Assembly (NCBI GenBank): GCA_963664255.1
Contig: OY760938.1
Location: forward strand, 1,054,001-1,118,000
Length of the DNA stretch: 64,000 nt
Reading direction: 5' to 3'
Source of the DNA: G963663775 sp963664255
Lineage (GTDB): Bacteria > Bacillota > Clostridia > Oscillospirales > Butyricicoccaceae
The notes under the pieces were generated by a model. It was given only the letters and a program-made list of their open reading frames with translations. It had not been told where the DNA came from and did no database searches. Positions 1-9,352 of this stretch are shown one piece after another; positions within the stretch are counted from its first letter, which is position 1; the number at the start of each line of letters is the position of its first letter. Made by a program: the position numbers and the translations under genes.

Positions 1-382
1 CGTCCAGTGCGGTCTGCACGCAGGTTTCCAATTCCCGCAGCAGCCAGTTTTTGTTCTTTTTCAGCTTTGTATAAATGTGCACATAGGAAATCGGTGCCGA
101 AATATGAATAATATCCGGCTGACAGGACATCGCCAGTTCAATGTCACACACCCGCATACGATTCCATGTGGCAATCTTTGCCCGCACCCGCCGCCGCACA
201 ATTTGGCGAATGCGTTCGGCTTCGTTGTCACCCATGGCAGGCACGCCCGCGTCAATGCGAGATACCCCCGCGCGGTCAAGCAGTAATGCCAGCTGTAGCT
301 TCTGCTCGTTGGAAAACACAACGCCCGGACGCTGTTCCCCATCGCGCAGGGTGGTATCCGATAGATAAACGGTTCGCTTCAT
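1..382 (-). CDS. nifV-alpha: Homocitrate synthase alpha part (NifV-alpha), partial at left edge
   Basis: This is the N-terminal 127 residues of a homocitrate synthase; the gene runs off the window. The product begins MKRTVYLSDTTLRDGEQRPG, and DTTLRDGEQ-PGV is the signature of the homocitrate/isopropylmalate synthase TIM barrel that binds the divalent metal and 2-oxo acid. The ATG at 382 overlaps the TGA of the upstream omega gene (ATGA), so the two are translationally coupled. NifV condenses acetyl-CoA and 2-oxoglutarate to homocitrate, the organic ligand of FeMo-co. In Clostridium pasteurianum NifV is likewise encoded by two genes. The nif context makes the assignment secure, although the C-terminus cannot be seen. 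Confidence 0.9.
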   Translation of the reverse strand, partial: MKRTVYLSDTTLRDGEQRPGVVFSNEQKLQLALLLDRAGVSRIDAGVPAMGDNEAERIRQIVRRRVRAKIATWNRMRVCDIELAMSCQPDIIHISAPISYVHIYTKLKKNKNWLLRELETCVQTALD

Positions 383-1344
383 TCCAACCCCTCCACCTCG
401 TGTGCCAATTCCAGCAATTCCGCATCCGTGAGGGCACGCTGCACCGCTTCGCTCTTGGCACGTACCGCCTGCAGCAGTCTGGACAGGTTCGCTTTGTCTG
501 CCGCACAGCCAAGCTGCTGCAAACGATGGCGCAGACTGCTTTGTCCAGAATGCTTGCCGATGACAATTTTGCGCTCCATGCCCACGCTTTCCGGCGGAAA
601 TGGCTCATACAGTGCCGCATTTTTCAAAATTCCATCCACGTGCACCCCCGATTCCACCTCAAAAATGGCACTGCCCACCACTGGCTGATGGGATGGCACA
701 GGTGTGCCCGTCAAAGCGGTGAATAATTCACACAAACGCGGCAAACCCGATAAATCCAGCTTGGGTTTATGCCGCTTTGCACCCAACCGCAGCGACATCA
801 TCACCTGCTCGAGCGGTGCTGTGCCGCCGCGCCCCAAAAACCCTGTGACCCCCATTTCACCGCCTACGGACAGCCATTCGTGCAAAATTGCTCCCGCACA
901 GCCATATTCATTGGTCGGGCACAGCTCAATTTTGGTTTTCGGCAGCTTTTCCCGCAGGTTTTCTATCATGCGCACCGCATCGTGCAGCAGCAAATCACCT
1001 AATCCCACAATCCGCAGCTGTTTCAAATGCGCATACTGCCCCAGCAAATTGATTTCACGCACGTCATTGACGCGCACTTCATATAGCATCGGCGCATTGG
1101 TTTGCCACTGCGTGAAGCGGCAAACACAGCGTGCAAACGGCTGGCACACCTCCCGTGGATTTTGCAGATGCAGCACCGTACGCCCCCAATCCAAGTCATC
1201 TGCCAACCGCTCGGCGGTTTTTTCATCCAGCTCGACAAAATCCGCACCACACTGGAAAAGCAGATGATAAAATTCTTGCAAAACTGCCGTGTCGCAATCC
1301 TTTGTCTGGATATGACGCAGCGTTTGGTCGGTCAATTTAATCAT
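379..1344 (-). CDS. nifV-omega: Homocitrate synthase omega part (NifV-omega)
   Basis: This 321-residue protein belongs to the homocitrate/isopropylmalate synthase family and represents the C-terminal part of a split NifV. Visible landmarks are a degenerate N-terminal barrel start (LTDQTLRHI instead of DTTLRDG), a GLGERAGN-like stretch (FLGRGGTAPLEQV), the family motif ESGVHVDGILK and the late motif GKHSG. The H-x-H metal motif normally found before the ESGIHVDG block is replaced by ELCPTN, so this chain probably cannot work alone and should pair with the alpha chain encoded immediately downstream through an ATGA overlap. It is the next-to-last visible gene of the nif operon and would supply homocitrate for FeMo-co. 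Confidence 0.85.
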   Translation of the reverse strand: MIKLTDQTLRHIQTKDCDTAVLQEFYHLLFQCGADFVELDEKTAERLADDLDWGRTVLHLQNPREVCQPFARCVCRFTQWQTNAPMLYEVRVNDVREINLLGQYAHLKQLRIVGLGDLLLHDAVRMIENLREKLPKTKIELCPTNEYGCAGAILHEWLSVGGEMGVTGFLGRGGTAPLEQVMMSLRLGAKRHKPKLDLSGLPRLCELFTALTGTPVPSHQPVVGSAIFEVESGVHVDGILKNAALYEPFPPESVGMERKIVIGKHSGQSSLRHRLQQLGCAADKANLSRLLQAVRAKSEAVQRALTDAELLELAHEVEGLE

Positions 1345-1511
1345 AAAAAAGCACCTGCCTTTCCTACAACGACTTTGGGGGCGTTCTGAAAAAAACTTTC
1401 AAAAACGCCCCTGCAGCCAGATTCAAATGAGAGAGAAGAAAAGAAACATATAAGAGAACAAAACAATGGTTAAAGAATAAAAAGTAAGAAATAAAGTATC
1501 AAAAAGAAAGG
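1345..1511. other. Spacer between ferredoxin gene and nifV-omega
   Basis: The 167 bases hold no convincing gene. They are A-rich on the plus strand. No clear terminator hairpin is seen, so read-through from the ferredoxin gene into nifV-omega is plausible. Confidence 0.4.
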
Positions 1512-1820
1512 TTAGATACGGAGCGATTCCACAGGCGTGCCGCCTTCCAGATGCTCCTCGGCAATGGTTTCAATGTCCTCCTCGGTGAGGTTGCCATACC
1601 AAACGCCCTCGGGATAGACCACCATGACAGGGCCCTTTTCACAGATGCCGAAGCATCCGGTGTTGTTCACCATGACATCGCTGGACAAATCGCGCTCTTC
1701 AATTTCTTGCATCAGCTTTTGCACCAACGCCACGCTGTCCTTTTTGGCACAAAATCCACGCTGCTGCCCATTCAGGGTGCAGCTGGTGCAGATAAAGACA
1801 TGATATTTTGGTACTACCAC
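1512..1820 (-). CDS. nif-associated thioredoxin-like [2Fe-2S] ferredoxin
   Basis: The 102-residue protein matches the thioredoxin-fold [2Fe-2S] ferredoxin family whose type member is the nif-linked ferredoxin of Clostridium pasteurianum, which has the same length. Cysteines lie at 11, 14, 24, 56 and 60. In the C. pasteurianum protein positions 11, 24, 56 and 60 bind the cluster, so the pattern is fully conserved. It probably donates electrons to, or has a structural or regulatory role with, the nitrogenase proteins; the exact role of the family is unsettled. It sits 13 bases downstream of the nifN-B stop with a good ribosome site (AGGAGGAATTT) before the ATG. Confidence 0.9.
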   Translation of the reverse strand: MVVPKYHVFICTSCTLNGQQRGFCAKKDSVALVQKLMQEIEERDLSSDVMVNNTGCFGICEKGPVMVVYPEGVWYGNLTEEDIETIAEEHLEGGTPVESLRI

Positions 1821-1833
1821 AAAAAATTCCTCC

Positions 1834-4503
1834 TTAGCCTGCCAAATATTCTTTCACCGCACTGCGTACGGCATCTTCAATACGGTCATAGGTTGTAACT
1901 GCCACAATACCACGTTCCTGCAGCTTTTTGCGGGGTGCATCTCCGATGCGCATCGTCACGACACCGGAACAGTCCCCCACTGTTTCCAGAATCTTGCCGA
2001 TGCGGTCTTCCTTGTCCGCATCCCGCTTGCCGCCGCCCATGCCATCGCAGCTGCTTGTGCCGTCGCAATACTGTGAAACCGACCGTCTGCCTACAAAACG
2101 GATGTTTTCATCCTTGTATTCGTAGATATAAAAATCATTTGCCTGCCCAAAATGCTGGTCTACCAGCACACCGCCCTTGGAAGCCACCGCGAACAAAATT
2201 GCCGGACTTTCGGGTTTTGCCGCTTCTTCCTCCGCCTTTTTCGCACCACAGCCACGATATTCGATGGATACATCATTCCCCAATGTGCCGATTGCATCCG
2301 CACGGCACTGCTTGCAATGATACATCTGCTGCATGGTTTCACCGCATTTTTTGCGCATTTCCATCACTTCCACGTTGGAAGTCAGTTCCATGTGCTCAAA
2401 TGCCGAGCCTTCCACCGGAATCATCTGCATGATGTTGGTGATGAAGCAGCCCATTTCTTTCGCTTTTTCGACCACCTGCGGAATATGGGCATCATTTATC
2501 CCCTTTAGCATCACGATATTGACCTTACAAATCAATCCCAAATCGCATACTCTTTTGATGCCTGCCAGCTGATTCGCCATCAGGATGGATGCGCCTGCCA
2601 GTCCAGTATAGCGTGTGCCCATGTAATCGACATGCTTATAAATTTTCGCACCGATTTCCGGATCCACTGCGTTGAGCGTCACCGTCACATGGCTGACCCC
2701 CAGTTCGCTCAGTTCATCCGCATACAGCGGCAGCAACAGTCCATTGGTCGACAAACAGAAGGTCACTTCAGGGTCGGCTTCATGAATGAGGCGAAGCGAA
2801 GCCGAGGTTTTTTCCCACTCTGCCAAGCTGTCACCAGGGCCTGCAATGCCCACCACCTTGAGGTTTGGCATCTTGGACTTCACATATAAGTACTTATCGA
2901 GTGCAGCCTCCGGCGAGAGCACTTCGGTCGTCACACCCGGGCGGCTTTCGTTCGGACAATCGAACTTACGCACGCAATAATTGCACTGGATGTTACAAGC
3001 GGGTGCCACTGGCAGATGCATTCTCGCATATTGTGCACCGCATCCATTGAAACACGGATGCGTCAAGGTTTTTGCCGCCAGTTCCGCCTTGCGGTCAGTG
3101 GTTGTTGCCATAGCTACCTGCACCTCCTGTTTTTCTCCTGTGTAATACTTGTCGTACATTTTGCCGCGGAATGCGTGCTCCTTGCGGGTGAGCAGTTCGT
3201 TGGTCATGCGGTCCATTAAGGAAACACTGCCGTCATACAGCAGCGTGCGTATGCGCTGACCGCCCACATGGTCATGAATCGGGAATGCACAGCGCACCAA
3301 AGGAATGTGTAGCTTTTCCTCGATGCGGCGTCCATCGCCCGAACCAATCAGCAAATTGACGCCGAGCGCCTGCACTTCCCGCTCGATGGTGTCAAAATCT
3401 GTGGCATCGAGAATCTTATAATTTTCGATGAACTGGGTTTTTGCAATTTTTTCAACTTCTGGCAGAATTATTTCTGCAAACGATGGACATTTCGCACCCG
3501 TTGCACACAACATCGGCACAATGCCGTTTTCTGTGCACAACCGTACCGCACTATAGACAAAATCCGGCTCGCCGAAGATTGCCGCACGGCCTTCCGCATT
3601 ATATTTGTGCGAATCCACCATCGCATCCACAAAGCGTCCCCGTTCCTCCCGCAGTGGTTCAGTCACCGTACCGCCCAAGGATTTCAGCAGCTTCACCAGT
3701 CCATCTGTGTCCCGCAGACCCATCGGCATGGGAAGCCGTGTGAACGGCACGCCGTAGGTATCATACAGATACTGCGCTGGGCTTTGCTTGCCTGTCACAA
3801 AGGTGGTCAGCTCAATGGTGTGGCGTGCGCCCGCCATGTGGGACACCTGCTCGAGCGTTGTGCCGCGCTGCGGCAGACGGTCATATTCCGGATTGTGCGG
3901 ATGGTCGAGGTTATCCGACAAATCCGGCAACAAAATATAAGAAATCCCCATGCCATCCAGCAATGCCTTGAGTGCACGTGTGTCCGCAGGTGACAGAATG
4001 CCTGTGATGATATTGATTGCCTCTTGCGGTGTCGTATCCATCTCCACATAGGAAACAATCGCATACAGCGCATTCCAAAAGCCTTCAAACTGCGAACCGC
4101 CATAGCCTGCCGCCGCAACCGGAATGATTTTCACATCCAAATCGGGATTCTGCTCATAAAAGGTTTCGATATAACGCTCCACGTCTTCGCCGATGGTTTC
4201 CGCAAGGCAAGTGGTAGCCACACCGATGACCTCCGGCTGATAAATCGACACCACATTGCGCAAGCCATTCAGCAGATTCTTTTCGCCGCCGAACACCGTG
4301 CCTTCTTCCGTGAGCGAGGTGGAAGCAATGTCCACTGGCTCATTGTAATGCGTTGCCATATGGCGGCGGATATAAGTGGCACAGCCCTGCGAGCCATGCA
4401 GAATGGTCATACATTTTGCAATGCCATAAAACGCGGTTGCTGAACCCATTGGCATGCACATTTTGCAGGGGTTGACATTCAGATTCACTAAATTCTGGCT
4501 CAT
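1834..4503 (-). CDS. nifN-B: NifN-NifB fusion, FeMo-cofactor assembly scaffold and radical SAM synthase
   Basis: This is an 889-residue fusion. Residues about 1-420 are NifN, the beta-type half of the NifEN scaffold (CKMCMPMGSA, HGSQGCATY and CLAETIGED). The rest is NifB, the radical SAM enzyme that makes NifB-co from FeS clusters and SAM: the CX3CX2C motif is at Cys503, Cys507 and Cys510, followed by a NifX/NafY-like C-terminal domain (about 780-889) that binds cofactor precursors. A NifN-B fusion is known in clostridia. The start at 4503 was chosen because GGAGG lies six bases upstream and the ATG overlaps the nifE TGA (ATGA); an in-frame ATG eight codons upstream lacks such a site. Confidence 0.95.
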   Translation of the reverse strand: MSQNLVNLNVNPCKMCMPMGSATAFYGIAKCMTILHGSQGCATYIRRHMATHYNEPVDIASTSLTEEGTVFGGEKNLLNGLRNVVSIYQPEVIGVATTCLAETIGEDVERYIETFYEQNPDLDVKIIPVAAAGYGGSQFEGFWNALYAIVSYVEMDTTPQEAINIITGILSPADTRALKALLDGMGISYILLPDLSDNLDHPHNPEYDRLPQRGTTLEQVSHMAGARHTIELTTFVTGKQSPAQYLYDTYGVPFTRLPMPMGLRDTDGLVKLLKSLGGTVTEPLREERGRFVDAMVDSHKYNAEGRAAIFGEPDFVYSAVRLCTENGIVPMLCATGAKCPSFAEIILPEVEKIAKTQFIENYKILDATDFDTIEREVQALGVNLLIGSGDGRRIEEKLHIPLVRCAFPIHDHVGGQRIRTLLYDGSVSLMDRMTNELLTRKEHAFRGKMYDKYYTGEKQEVQVAMATTTDRKAELAAKTLTHPCFNGCGAQYARMHLPVAPACNIQCNYCVRKFDCPNESRPGVTTEVLSPEAALDKYLYVKSKMPNLKVVGIAGPGDSLAEWEKTSASLRLIHEADPEVTFCLSTNGLLLPLYADELSELGVSHVTVTLNAVDPEIGAKIYKHVDYMGTRYTGLAGASILMANQLAGIKRVCDLGLICKVNIVMLKGINDAHIPQVVEKAKEMGCFITNIMQMIPVEGSAFEHMELTSNVEVMEMRKKCGETMQQMYHCKQCRADAIGTLGNDVSIEYRGCGAKKAEEEAAKPESPAILFAVASKGGVLVDQHFGQANDFYIYEYKDENIRFVGRRSVSQYCDGTSSCDGMGGGKRDADKEDRIGKILETVGDCSGVVTMRIGDAPRKKLQERGIVAVTTYDRIEDAVRSAVKEYLAG

Positions 4504-5831
4504 ATCGCATCCTCCACATATCCCCATACCGGATGATTGAGCGAGCGGTTGATTTCTTCGGTGAAATTCCGCACACCGTCATAACCAGCAAGTGCATGCT
4601 TGCGCTCGTGGTTGTGGTCACAAAACGCAATGCCCAACTTATATGCCAACGGACGCTCTTTTACGCCGCCAACCAGAATGTCTGCCCCTTTTTCCCGCAT
4701 GAAGGTTTCTAGCTCTGCGGGATTGGCATCGTCCAGCACCACCGTGTTCGGCTGCACCAGCTGCCCGATGACCTCATAGTCCTCTGCCTTGCCCGTCTGT
4801 GTGCCAACGACTACGGTTTCAATGCCCATGGTGTTGAACTGCCGAATCAAGGAAATTGCCTTGAAGCCGCCGCCTACATAAATGGCTGCCTTTTTGCCCT
4901 GCAGGAGCGGCAAATACTTTTGCTCAAACGGAATCAGCTCCTCTTCCTCCTGCGCGGTGAATGCCTTTGCACGGGTGATAATCGCAGGGTCGCCCAATAG
5001 TTCCGCAATGCGCATCAGCGATGCGGTGGTGTCCTCTCTGCCAAAGAAAGAAACCTTCACATACGGAATGCCAAATTCCGTTTCCATCTGGTTTGCCAGA
5101 TAGGTCATTGACCCTGCACACTGCACCAAATTAATCTGCGCCGTCGGTGCCTGTATCAACGTATCATAAGTAGCGTCCCCGGTAATTGTGGAAATCACGG
5201 GTACACCAATTTTTTTCAAATATTCTTGCAGAATCCACATTTCGCCTGCCAAATTGAAATCCCCCAGGATATTCACGCCGAACTGCTTTGGTGCTTCTGC
5301 GTGCGGTCGAATGAGCCGCAAAATTGCTTCACACGCCATGCGATAGCCATAGGATTTATTGCCCGAAAAGCCGGGTGACTGCACCGGAATGCACCGTATG
5401 CCATATTTTTTCTCTGCCTCACGGCAAACCGCTTCCAAATCATCTCCAATAACCCCTACAATGCAGGTGGCATAGACAAAAATCAATTTGGGATGGTGTG
5501 TTTCACAAATCTCATCGATTGCCCGCGTCAGCTTTTCCGCACCGCCGAACACAATGTCCTGCTCGGACAGGTCGGTGGAAAAGCTGTTGCGATAGCGTTC
5601 CTCGCCGCTGGTCAGCGAACCGCGAATATCCCATGTGTAGCTTGCACAGCCAATGGGTCCATGCACGATATGAAACGCATCTGTAATCGGATTGAGCACC
5701 ACACGTGCCCCACAATACACGCACGCTCTCTGACTAACCGCGCCGGAAACGCTATCGGCTTCACACTTGATGCTGCCGCTGCCTTGACGAATAAAATCCC
5801 GTCTTTCTGTTAAAATCTCTGTACCTGCCAC
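4500..5831 (-). CDS. nifE: Nitrogenase FeMo-cofactor scaffold subunit NifE
   Basis: The 443-residue product is the alpha-type subunit of the NifEN complex on which NifB-co matures to FeMo-co. Landmarks are CVYCGARVVLNPI and HGPIGCASYTWD for the P-cluster-like region, ATCIVGVIGDD, and GGGFKAISL. It starts with GTG at 5831, eight bases after AGGAGG; no ATG in the vicinity has a comparable site. It is coupled to nifN-B by a stop/start overlap and separated from nifK by 127 bases that contain a hairpin, which fits lower NifE than NifK output. Confidence 0.95.
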   Translation of the reverse strand: MAGTEILTERRDFIRQGSGSIKCEADSVSGAVSQRACVYCGARVVLNPITDAFHIVHGPIGCASYTWDIRGSLTSGEERYRNSFSTDLSEQDIVFGGAEKLTRAIDEICETHHPKLIFVYATCIVGVIGDDLEAVCREAEKKYGIRCIPVQSPGFSGNKSYGYRMACEAILRLIRPHAEAPKQFGVNILGDFNLAGEMWILQEYLKKIGVPVISTITGDATYDTLIQAPTAQINLVQCAGSMTYLANQMETEFGIPYVKVSFFGREDTTASLMRIAELLGDPAIITRAKAFTAQEEEELIPFEQKYLPLLQGKKAAIYVGGGFKAISLIRQFNTMGIETVVVGTQTGKAEDYEVIGQLVQPNTVVLDDANPAELETFMREKGADILVGGVKERPLAYKLGIAFCDHNHERKHALAGYDGVRNFTEEINRSLNHPVWGYVEDAI

Positions 5832-5877
5832 GCGGTCGTCCTCCTTTTTTTCGTTTCACATCGAAATGCCCAAAGGC

Positions 5878-5912
5878 GCTGTCTTGTCGGCACCAATCAC
5901 CGCACAAAACAG
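5878..5912 (-). promoter_or_regulatory. Stem-loop in the nifK-nifE spacer
   Basis: On the transcribed minus strand GCTGTTTTGT (5912-5903) pairs with ACAAGACAGC (5887-5878), a 10-bp stem with one G-U pair and a 15-base loop. There is no T-tract, so it is not a normal terminator. It could be a processing or mRNA-stability element that sets the ratio of structural to assembly proteins. Confidence 0.45.
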
Positions 5913-5958
5913 CCCCCTTGCCATTTTTTCATCTTTTATAGGGTCTTGAACTTAGATA

Positions 5959-7326
5959 TTACATGACAACATCAAAGTTCTCTTCCGGACAAGTGCGGTC
6001 AATTTTATCCATAATCGCGCCGGAAATGCGTTCTACGAAGCGCATTGCACCACGATAACCGATATTCGGCCACAGATAATGTCCATAACGGTCCAGTACC
6101 GGCCAGCCTGCACGAACGAACGGAATGTCCTCTGCACGTGCAATCTGCTTGCCATAGTTGGTGCCAATCAGCACATCCACCGGGTCATTCTTCACGAGCT
6201 GATGCAGCTTGAACAGGTCATCGAATTCATAAGCGGTGCACTGGTCTTCCACGCCGTACTTTTCAAACAGTGCCTTGGTCTTCTGGTAGAATGCCTTACC
6301 CGGTGTACCGGTCAGCACATACTTTGGAATCATGCCCATTTCCAGCACCAGAGCGGTCACACCCAGAATAAAGTCCGGGTCGCCGAAGATGGCACAGGTC
6401 TTCTGGGAAGTCCAAATATGAGAGTCCAGCATCAGGTCAACCAACTGTCCGCGTTCCTCTTCCAGTGCATACGGGATTTCCTTGCCGCTGACTTCAGAAA
6501 GCTTCATCAGCAGGGTATCGGTGTTTTCAATGCCGATGGGATACGGCAGCACATCATAGTCCACCTTGCACTTCTTGCTCAAGGTTTCGCAAGGACCTGC
6601 CATGCTCCAGTCGCCCAAGCCCAAGGACTTCTTGCAGTCGCCCAGCGCACGGATTTCATCGGTGGTGGTGCCGCCGTCCGGATAGAACTTGAAGTGGTCA
6701 CCCATCGGCGCATCCATGATGCCGGACTGGTCTGGGAACAGGATGTACTCAATGCCCATCATTTCCATGTACTTCTTGAGCTCACGCAAATCAGACGGTT
6801 CGCTCCATGCCGGCATAATCGCCAGCTTTCCATTAGATTCGCCGGTGTTTTCCGCCAAATAGTTGATAAAACCAGACAGCATGGATGCATAGCCGTTTAC
6901 ATGAGAGCCGTTGAAGGACGGGGTGTTGCAGTGTACAACCAGCTTTCCCTCCGGAATATCCATGTCGCGGATAAACGCATTGAGGTCATCGCCGATAACT
7001 TCGGACAAGCAGGTGGTGTGTACTGCGATGATGTCTGCATCATAAATGTCAAATACGTTCTTGCAGCCTGTGGTCAAGTTGCTCTTGCCGCCGAATACGG
7101 ATGCGCCTTCTGAGAAGGAAGAAGATGCCGCCTCGACAGGTTCTTTATAGTGACGTGCCAAAACAGTACGATGGTATGCGACACAGCCCTGAGAGCCATG
7201 AGAATATGGCATACATTTATGAACGCCCATTGCCGCATACAGTGCGCCGACCGGCTGACAAGTTTTACAAGAGTTGATGCGCAGCGCTTCGCGCTCTTTC
7301 ATTTCTTTTGGAGTTGCGTTCAGCAT
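5959..7326 (-). CDS. nifK: Nitrogenase MoFe protein beta subunit
   Basis: The 455-residue protein is the short, clostridial-type beta subunit of dinitrogenase. The P-cluster cysteines are recognisable at Cys23 (CKTCQPVGA), Cys48 (HGSQGC) and Cys106 (TTCLSEVIGDD), with Ser137 in NTPSFNGS at the position that can ligate the oxidised P-cluster. The long N-terminal arm of proteobacterial NifK is missing, as in Clostridium. Its ATG overlaps the nifD stop (ATGA), which should enforce equimolar synthesis of the two subunits. Confidence 0.97.
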   Translation of the reverse strand: MLNATPKEMKEREALRINSCKTCQPVGALYAAMGVHKCMPYSHGSQGCVAYHRTVLARHYKEPVEAASSSFSEGASVFGGKSNLTTGCKNVFDIYDADIIAVHTTCLSEVIGDDLNAFIRDMDIPEGKLVVHCNTPSFNGSHVNGYASMLSGFINYLAENTGESNGKLAIMPAWSEPSDLRELKKYMEMMGIEYILFPDQSGIMDAPMGDHFKFYPDGGTTTDEIRALGDCKKSLGLGDWSMAGPCETLSKKCKVDYDVLPYPIGIENTDTLLMKLSEVSGKEIPYALEEERGQLVDLMLDSHIWTSQKTCAIFGDPDFILGVTALVLEMGMIPKYVLTGTPGKAFYQKTKALFEKYGVEDQCTAYEFDDLFKLHQLVKNDPVDVLIGTNYGKQIARAEDIPFVRAGWPVLDRYGHYLWPNIGYRGAMRFVERISGAIMDKIDRTCPEENFDVVM

Positions 7327-8945
7327 CAGTTACCACCTCCTACGGTTGCCTGGATGGTTGCTTGATTCTTCCACGGCGGAACGACCATGCCGCGCGCCGG
7401 GGTATACATGCTCATCACCAAATCACGGCCGAAGATTGCAGCACCCTTAAAGCAAGAATAAGGGCCGGAATATTCATAGCTGTGCAGCTGACGGCAGAGT
7501 GTGCCTGCCTTTTGGATAGCGTATTTATCTTTAATGCCGGTAAAGAACACATCGGGCTTGAGCAGACGAATGAATTCTTCGGTTTCAAAGTGGTTCAAGT
7601 CGTCATCAATCACAGAGCCAGGCTCCATTTCTGCCATCATACCCTTGTAGTCGTTCAGCTCCATTTCCGGATGCTCGGCCTTGAGCTTTTCAAGACCTTC
7701 AGGGGTCAAGAAAGTCTTGAAATGCTCCGGGTCGGGCTCAACGGTGATGGATTCGATGTTCTTTCCGTCCGCGTCGAGCTTAATTGTCGGAATGACATCA
7801 CGGCCTTCATAGTCATCACGATGTGCAAATTCATAACCTGCCATCACGGTGGAGATGCCGTAGTCACCCAGCAGCTTCTGATAGTGGTGCGAGCGAGAGC
7901 CGCCAACATAGAGGGCTGCGGTTTTGCCCGTCAGCTTTTTGCGATAATATTCGTATTCTTCTGCATATTTCGCTTCTTCCTCTGCAATGACTTCTTCCAC
8001 ACGGTCAATCAGACCTTGGTCGCCGAAGTAGTTTGCGATGTCGCGCAGGGACTTCTTGGTCGATTCAATGCCGATGAAGTTGACCTTAATCCAATCTGTG
8101 CCGTACTTGGTCTGCATCAGCTCTGCAATGTAGTTGATAGAACGGTGGCACATGACCACGTTCAGATTTGCCTCATGCATGGAGCGGATTTCATCAATGG
8201 ATGCGTTGCCAGTCAATGCTACACGGACATGAATGCCGCACTTGTTCAGCAGCTCTTCTTCTGCAAAACCGTCGCCGCCGATGTTATATTCGCCCAATAC
8301 GTTGATGGTAAAGGTGGTCGGAACCGGCTTTGCTTCTGTGCCGATTACGCGGCGCATGAGCTGGTTGTTTGCGATGTGGTGACCTGCAGACTGCGAAACG
8401 CCCTTATAGCCTTCGCAGGAATAGGAGATACAAGTAACGCCGTATTCCTCTTCGATTTCTGCGGCAACTGCATGAATATCGTCACCAATCAAGCCGACGG
8501 GGCAGGTTGCGCAAATCATAATGGCTTTGGGATGGAAGATTTCGATGGCTTCCTCGCATGCCTTGCGCAGCTTTTTTTCGCCGCCGAACACGATGTTCGG
8601 TTCCTGCATATCGGTGGAGAACATATACTGAATCATGGACGGCATATCTTCCTGCACTTCACCTTCAATGGTCGGGCGTGCCTGATTGCGGCGAGTGCCC
8701 CACGCATAGAAGCCGCAGCCGATGGGTCCATGGGTAATGGTGACAACGTCCTTAATCGGTCCGACGACAACACCCTTACAGCCTGCATAGCAGCAGCCAC
8801 GCTCGGTGATGATACCAGGCAGAGTACGGGAGTTTGCGGTCAGTTCCGGAATGCTTCCATCTTCCGGAATCGTCAGAACGTGCTCTTTACGGTTCTTATA
8901 GACACGTGCGCTGTATTTATCTAACACTAAATCTCTTGGATTCAT
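7326..8945 (-). CDS. nifD: Nitrogenase MoFe protein alpha subunit
   Basis: This 539-residue protein carries the FeMo-cofactor. P-cluster ligands are Cys51 (RGCCYAGCKG), Cys77 (HGPIGC) and Cys148 (ATCPVGLIGDD). The FeMo-co ligands are Cys266 (MCHRSINY) and His488 (LHSYEYSGPY), and the substrate-path His190 lies in QSAGHHIANN. About 50 extra residues around 375-430 correspond to the insertion typical of clostridial NifD. The start at 8945 has AGGAGG nearby (8955-8960); an in-frame ATG seven codons upstream lies inside that ribosome site and is unlikely. All catalytic residues being present argues for active, Mo-dependent nitrogenase. Confidence 0.97.
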   Translation of the reverse strand: MNPRDLVLDKYSARVYKNRKEHVLTIPEDGSIPELTANSRTLPGIITERGCCYAGCKGVVVGPIKDVVTITHGPIGCGFYAWGTRRNQARPTIEGEVQEDMPSMIQYMFSTDMQEPNIVFGGEKKLRKACEEAIEIFHPKAIMICATCPVGLIGDDIHAVAAEIEEEYGVTCISYSCEGYKGVSQSAGHHIANNQLMRRVIGTEAKPVPTTFTINVLGEYNIGGDGFAEEELLNKCGIHVRVALTGNASIDEIRSMHEANLNVVMCHRSINYIAELMQTKYGTDWIKVNFIGIESTKKSLRDIANYFGDQGLIDRVEEVIAEEEAKYAEEYEYYRKKLTGKTAALYVGGSRSHHYQKLLGDYGISTVMAGYEFAHRDDYEGRDVIPTIKLDADGKNIESITVEPDPEHFKTFLTPEGLEKLKAEHPEMELNDYKGMMAEMEPGSVIDDDLNHFETEEFIRLLKPDVFFTGIKDKYAIQKAGTLCRQLHSYEYSGPYSCFKGAAIFGRDLVMSMYTPARGMVVPPWKNQATIQATVGGGN

Positions 8946-8962
8946 ACTTGTTCCACCTCCTA

Positions 8963-9337
8963 TCAAAGTGTGGTATCGCCGGTACGAACGCGATAGGTTT
9001 CCGGAATATCAATGATGAAAATCTTACCATCGCCGGAGTTGCCGGTTTGGTTGACACGAATCATTGCTTCAACCGCTTCCTTGACCTGGTCGTCCTCTAC
9101 CACGAGGGTAAAGAAACGCTTCGGAATCAGCCGCAGATGCTCGGTCAGGGATTCGCCGGATGCGTTCATCGGCATTTTACCGGATTCCATGACGATTTTC
9201 GCCAACGTGGAATCGATGGTCTTTTTGCCGCGTCCCAATACTTTACGACAGGTAAAGGACGGGAATCCTGCATCTGCAAGTGCCTTTTTGGTATCATTCA
9301 CCTTATTGACACGAATGAAGGCCATAACCTCTTTCAT
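8963..9337 (-). CDS. nifI2: Nitrogen regulatory PII-like protein NifI2
   Basis: This 124-residue PII-family protein lies between nifH and nifD, the position in which archaea and clostridia encode NifI1 and NifI2. It has the PII core (MKEVMAFIRVNKVNDTKKAL), the GRGKK stretch before the T-loop, an extended T-loop region, and the GDGKIFIIDI strand. In methanogens the NifI1-NifI2 complex binds dinitrogenase and switches it off when ammonium is present, with 2-oxoglutarate and ATP relieving inhibition; the same role is inferred here. Confidence 0.93.
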   Translation of the reverse strand: MKEVMAFIRVNKVNDTKKALADAGFPSFTCRKVLGRGKKTIDSTLAKIVMESGKMPMNASGESLTEHLRLIPKRFFTLVVEDDQVKEAVEAMIRVNQTGNSGDGKIFIIDIPETYRVRTGDTTL

Positions 9338-9352
9338 GGTGCAGTCCCTCCT

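Noticed and set aside
6079..7113. Plus-strand open frame of 344 codons opposite nifK.
   Set aside because: Antisense shadow of nifK with biased, low-information protein sequence and no family match.
7308..8924. Long open frame (538 codons) on the plus strand opposite nifD.
   Set aside because: It is the antisense of a clearly conserved nitrogenase gene; its composition reflects nifD codon bias and it has no ribosome site or domain.
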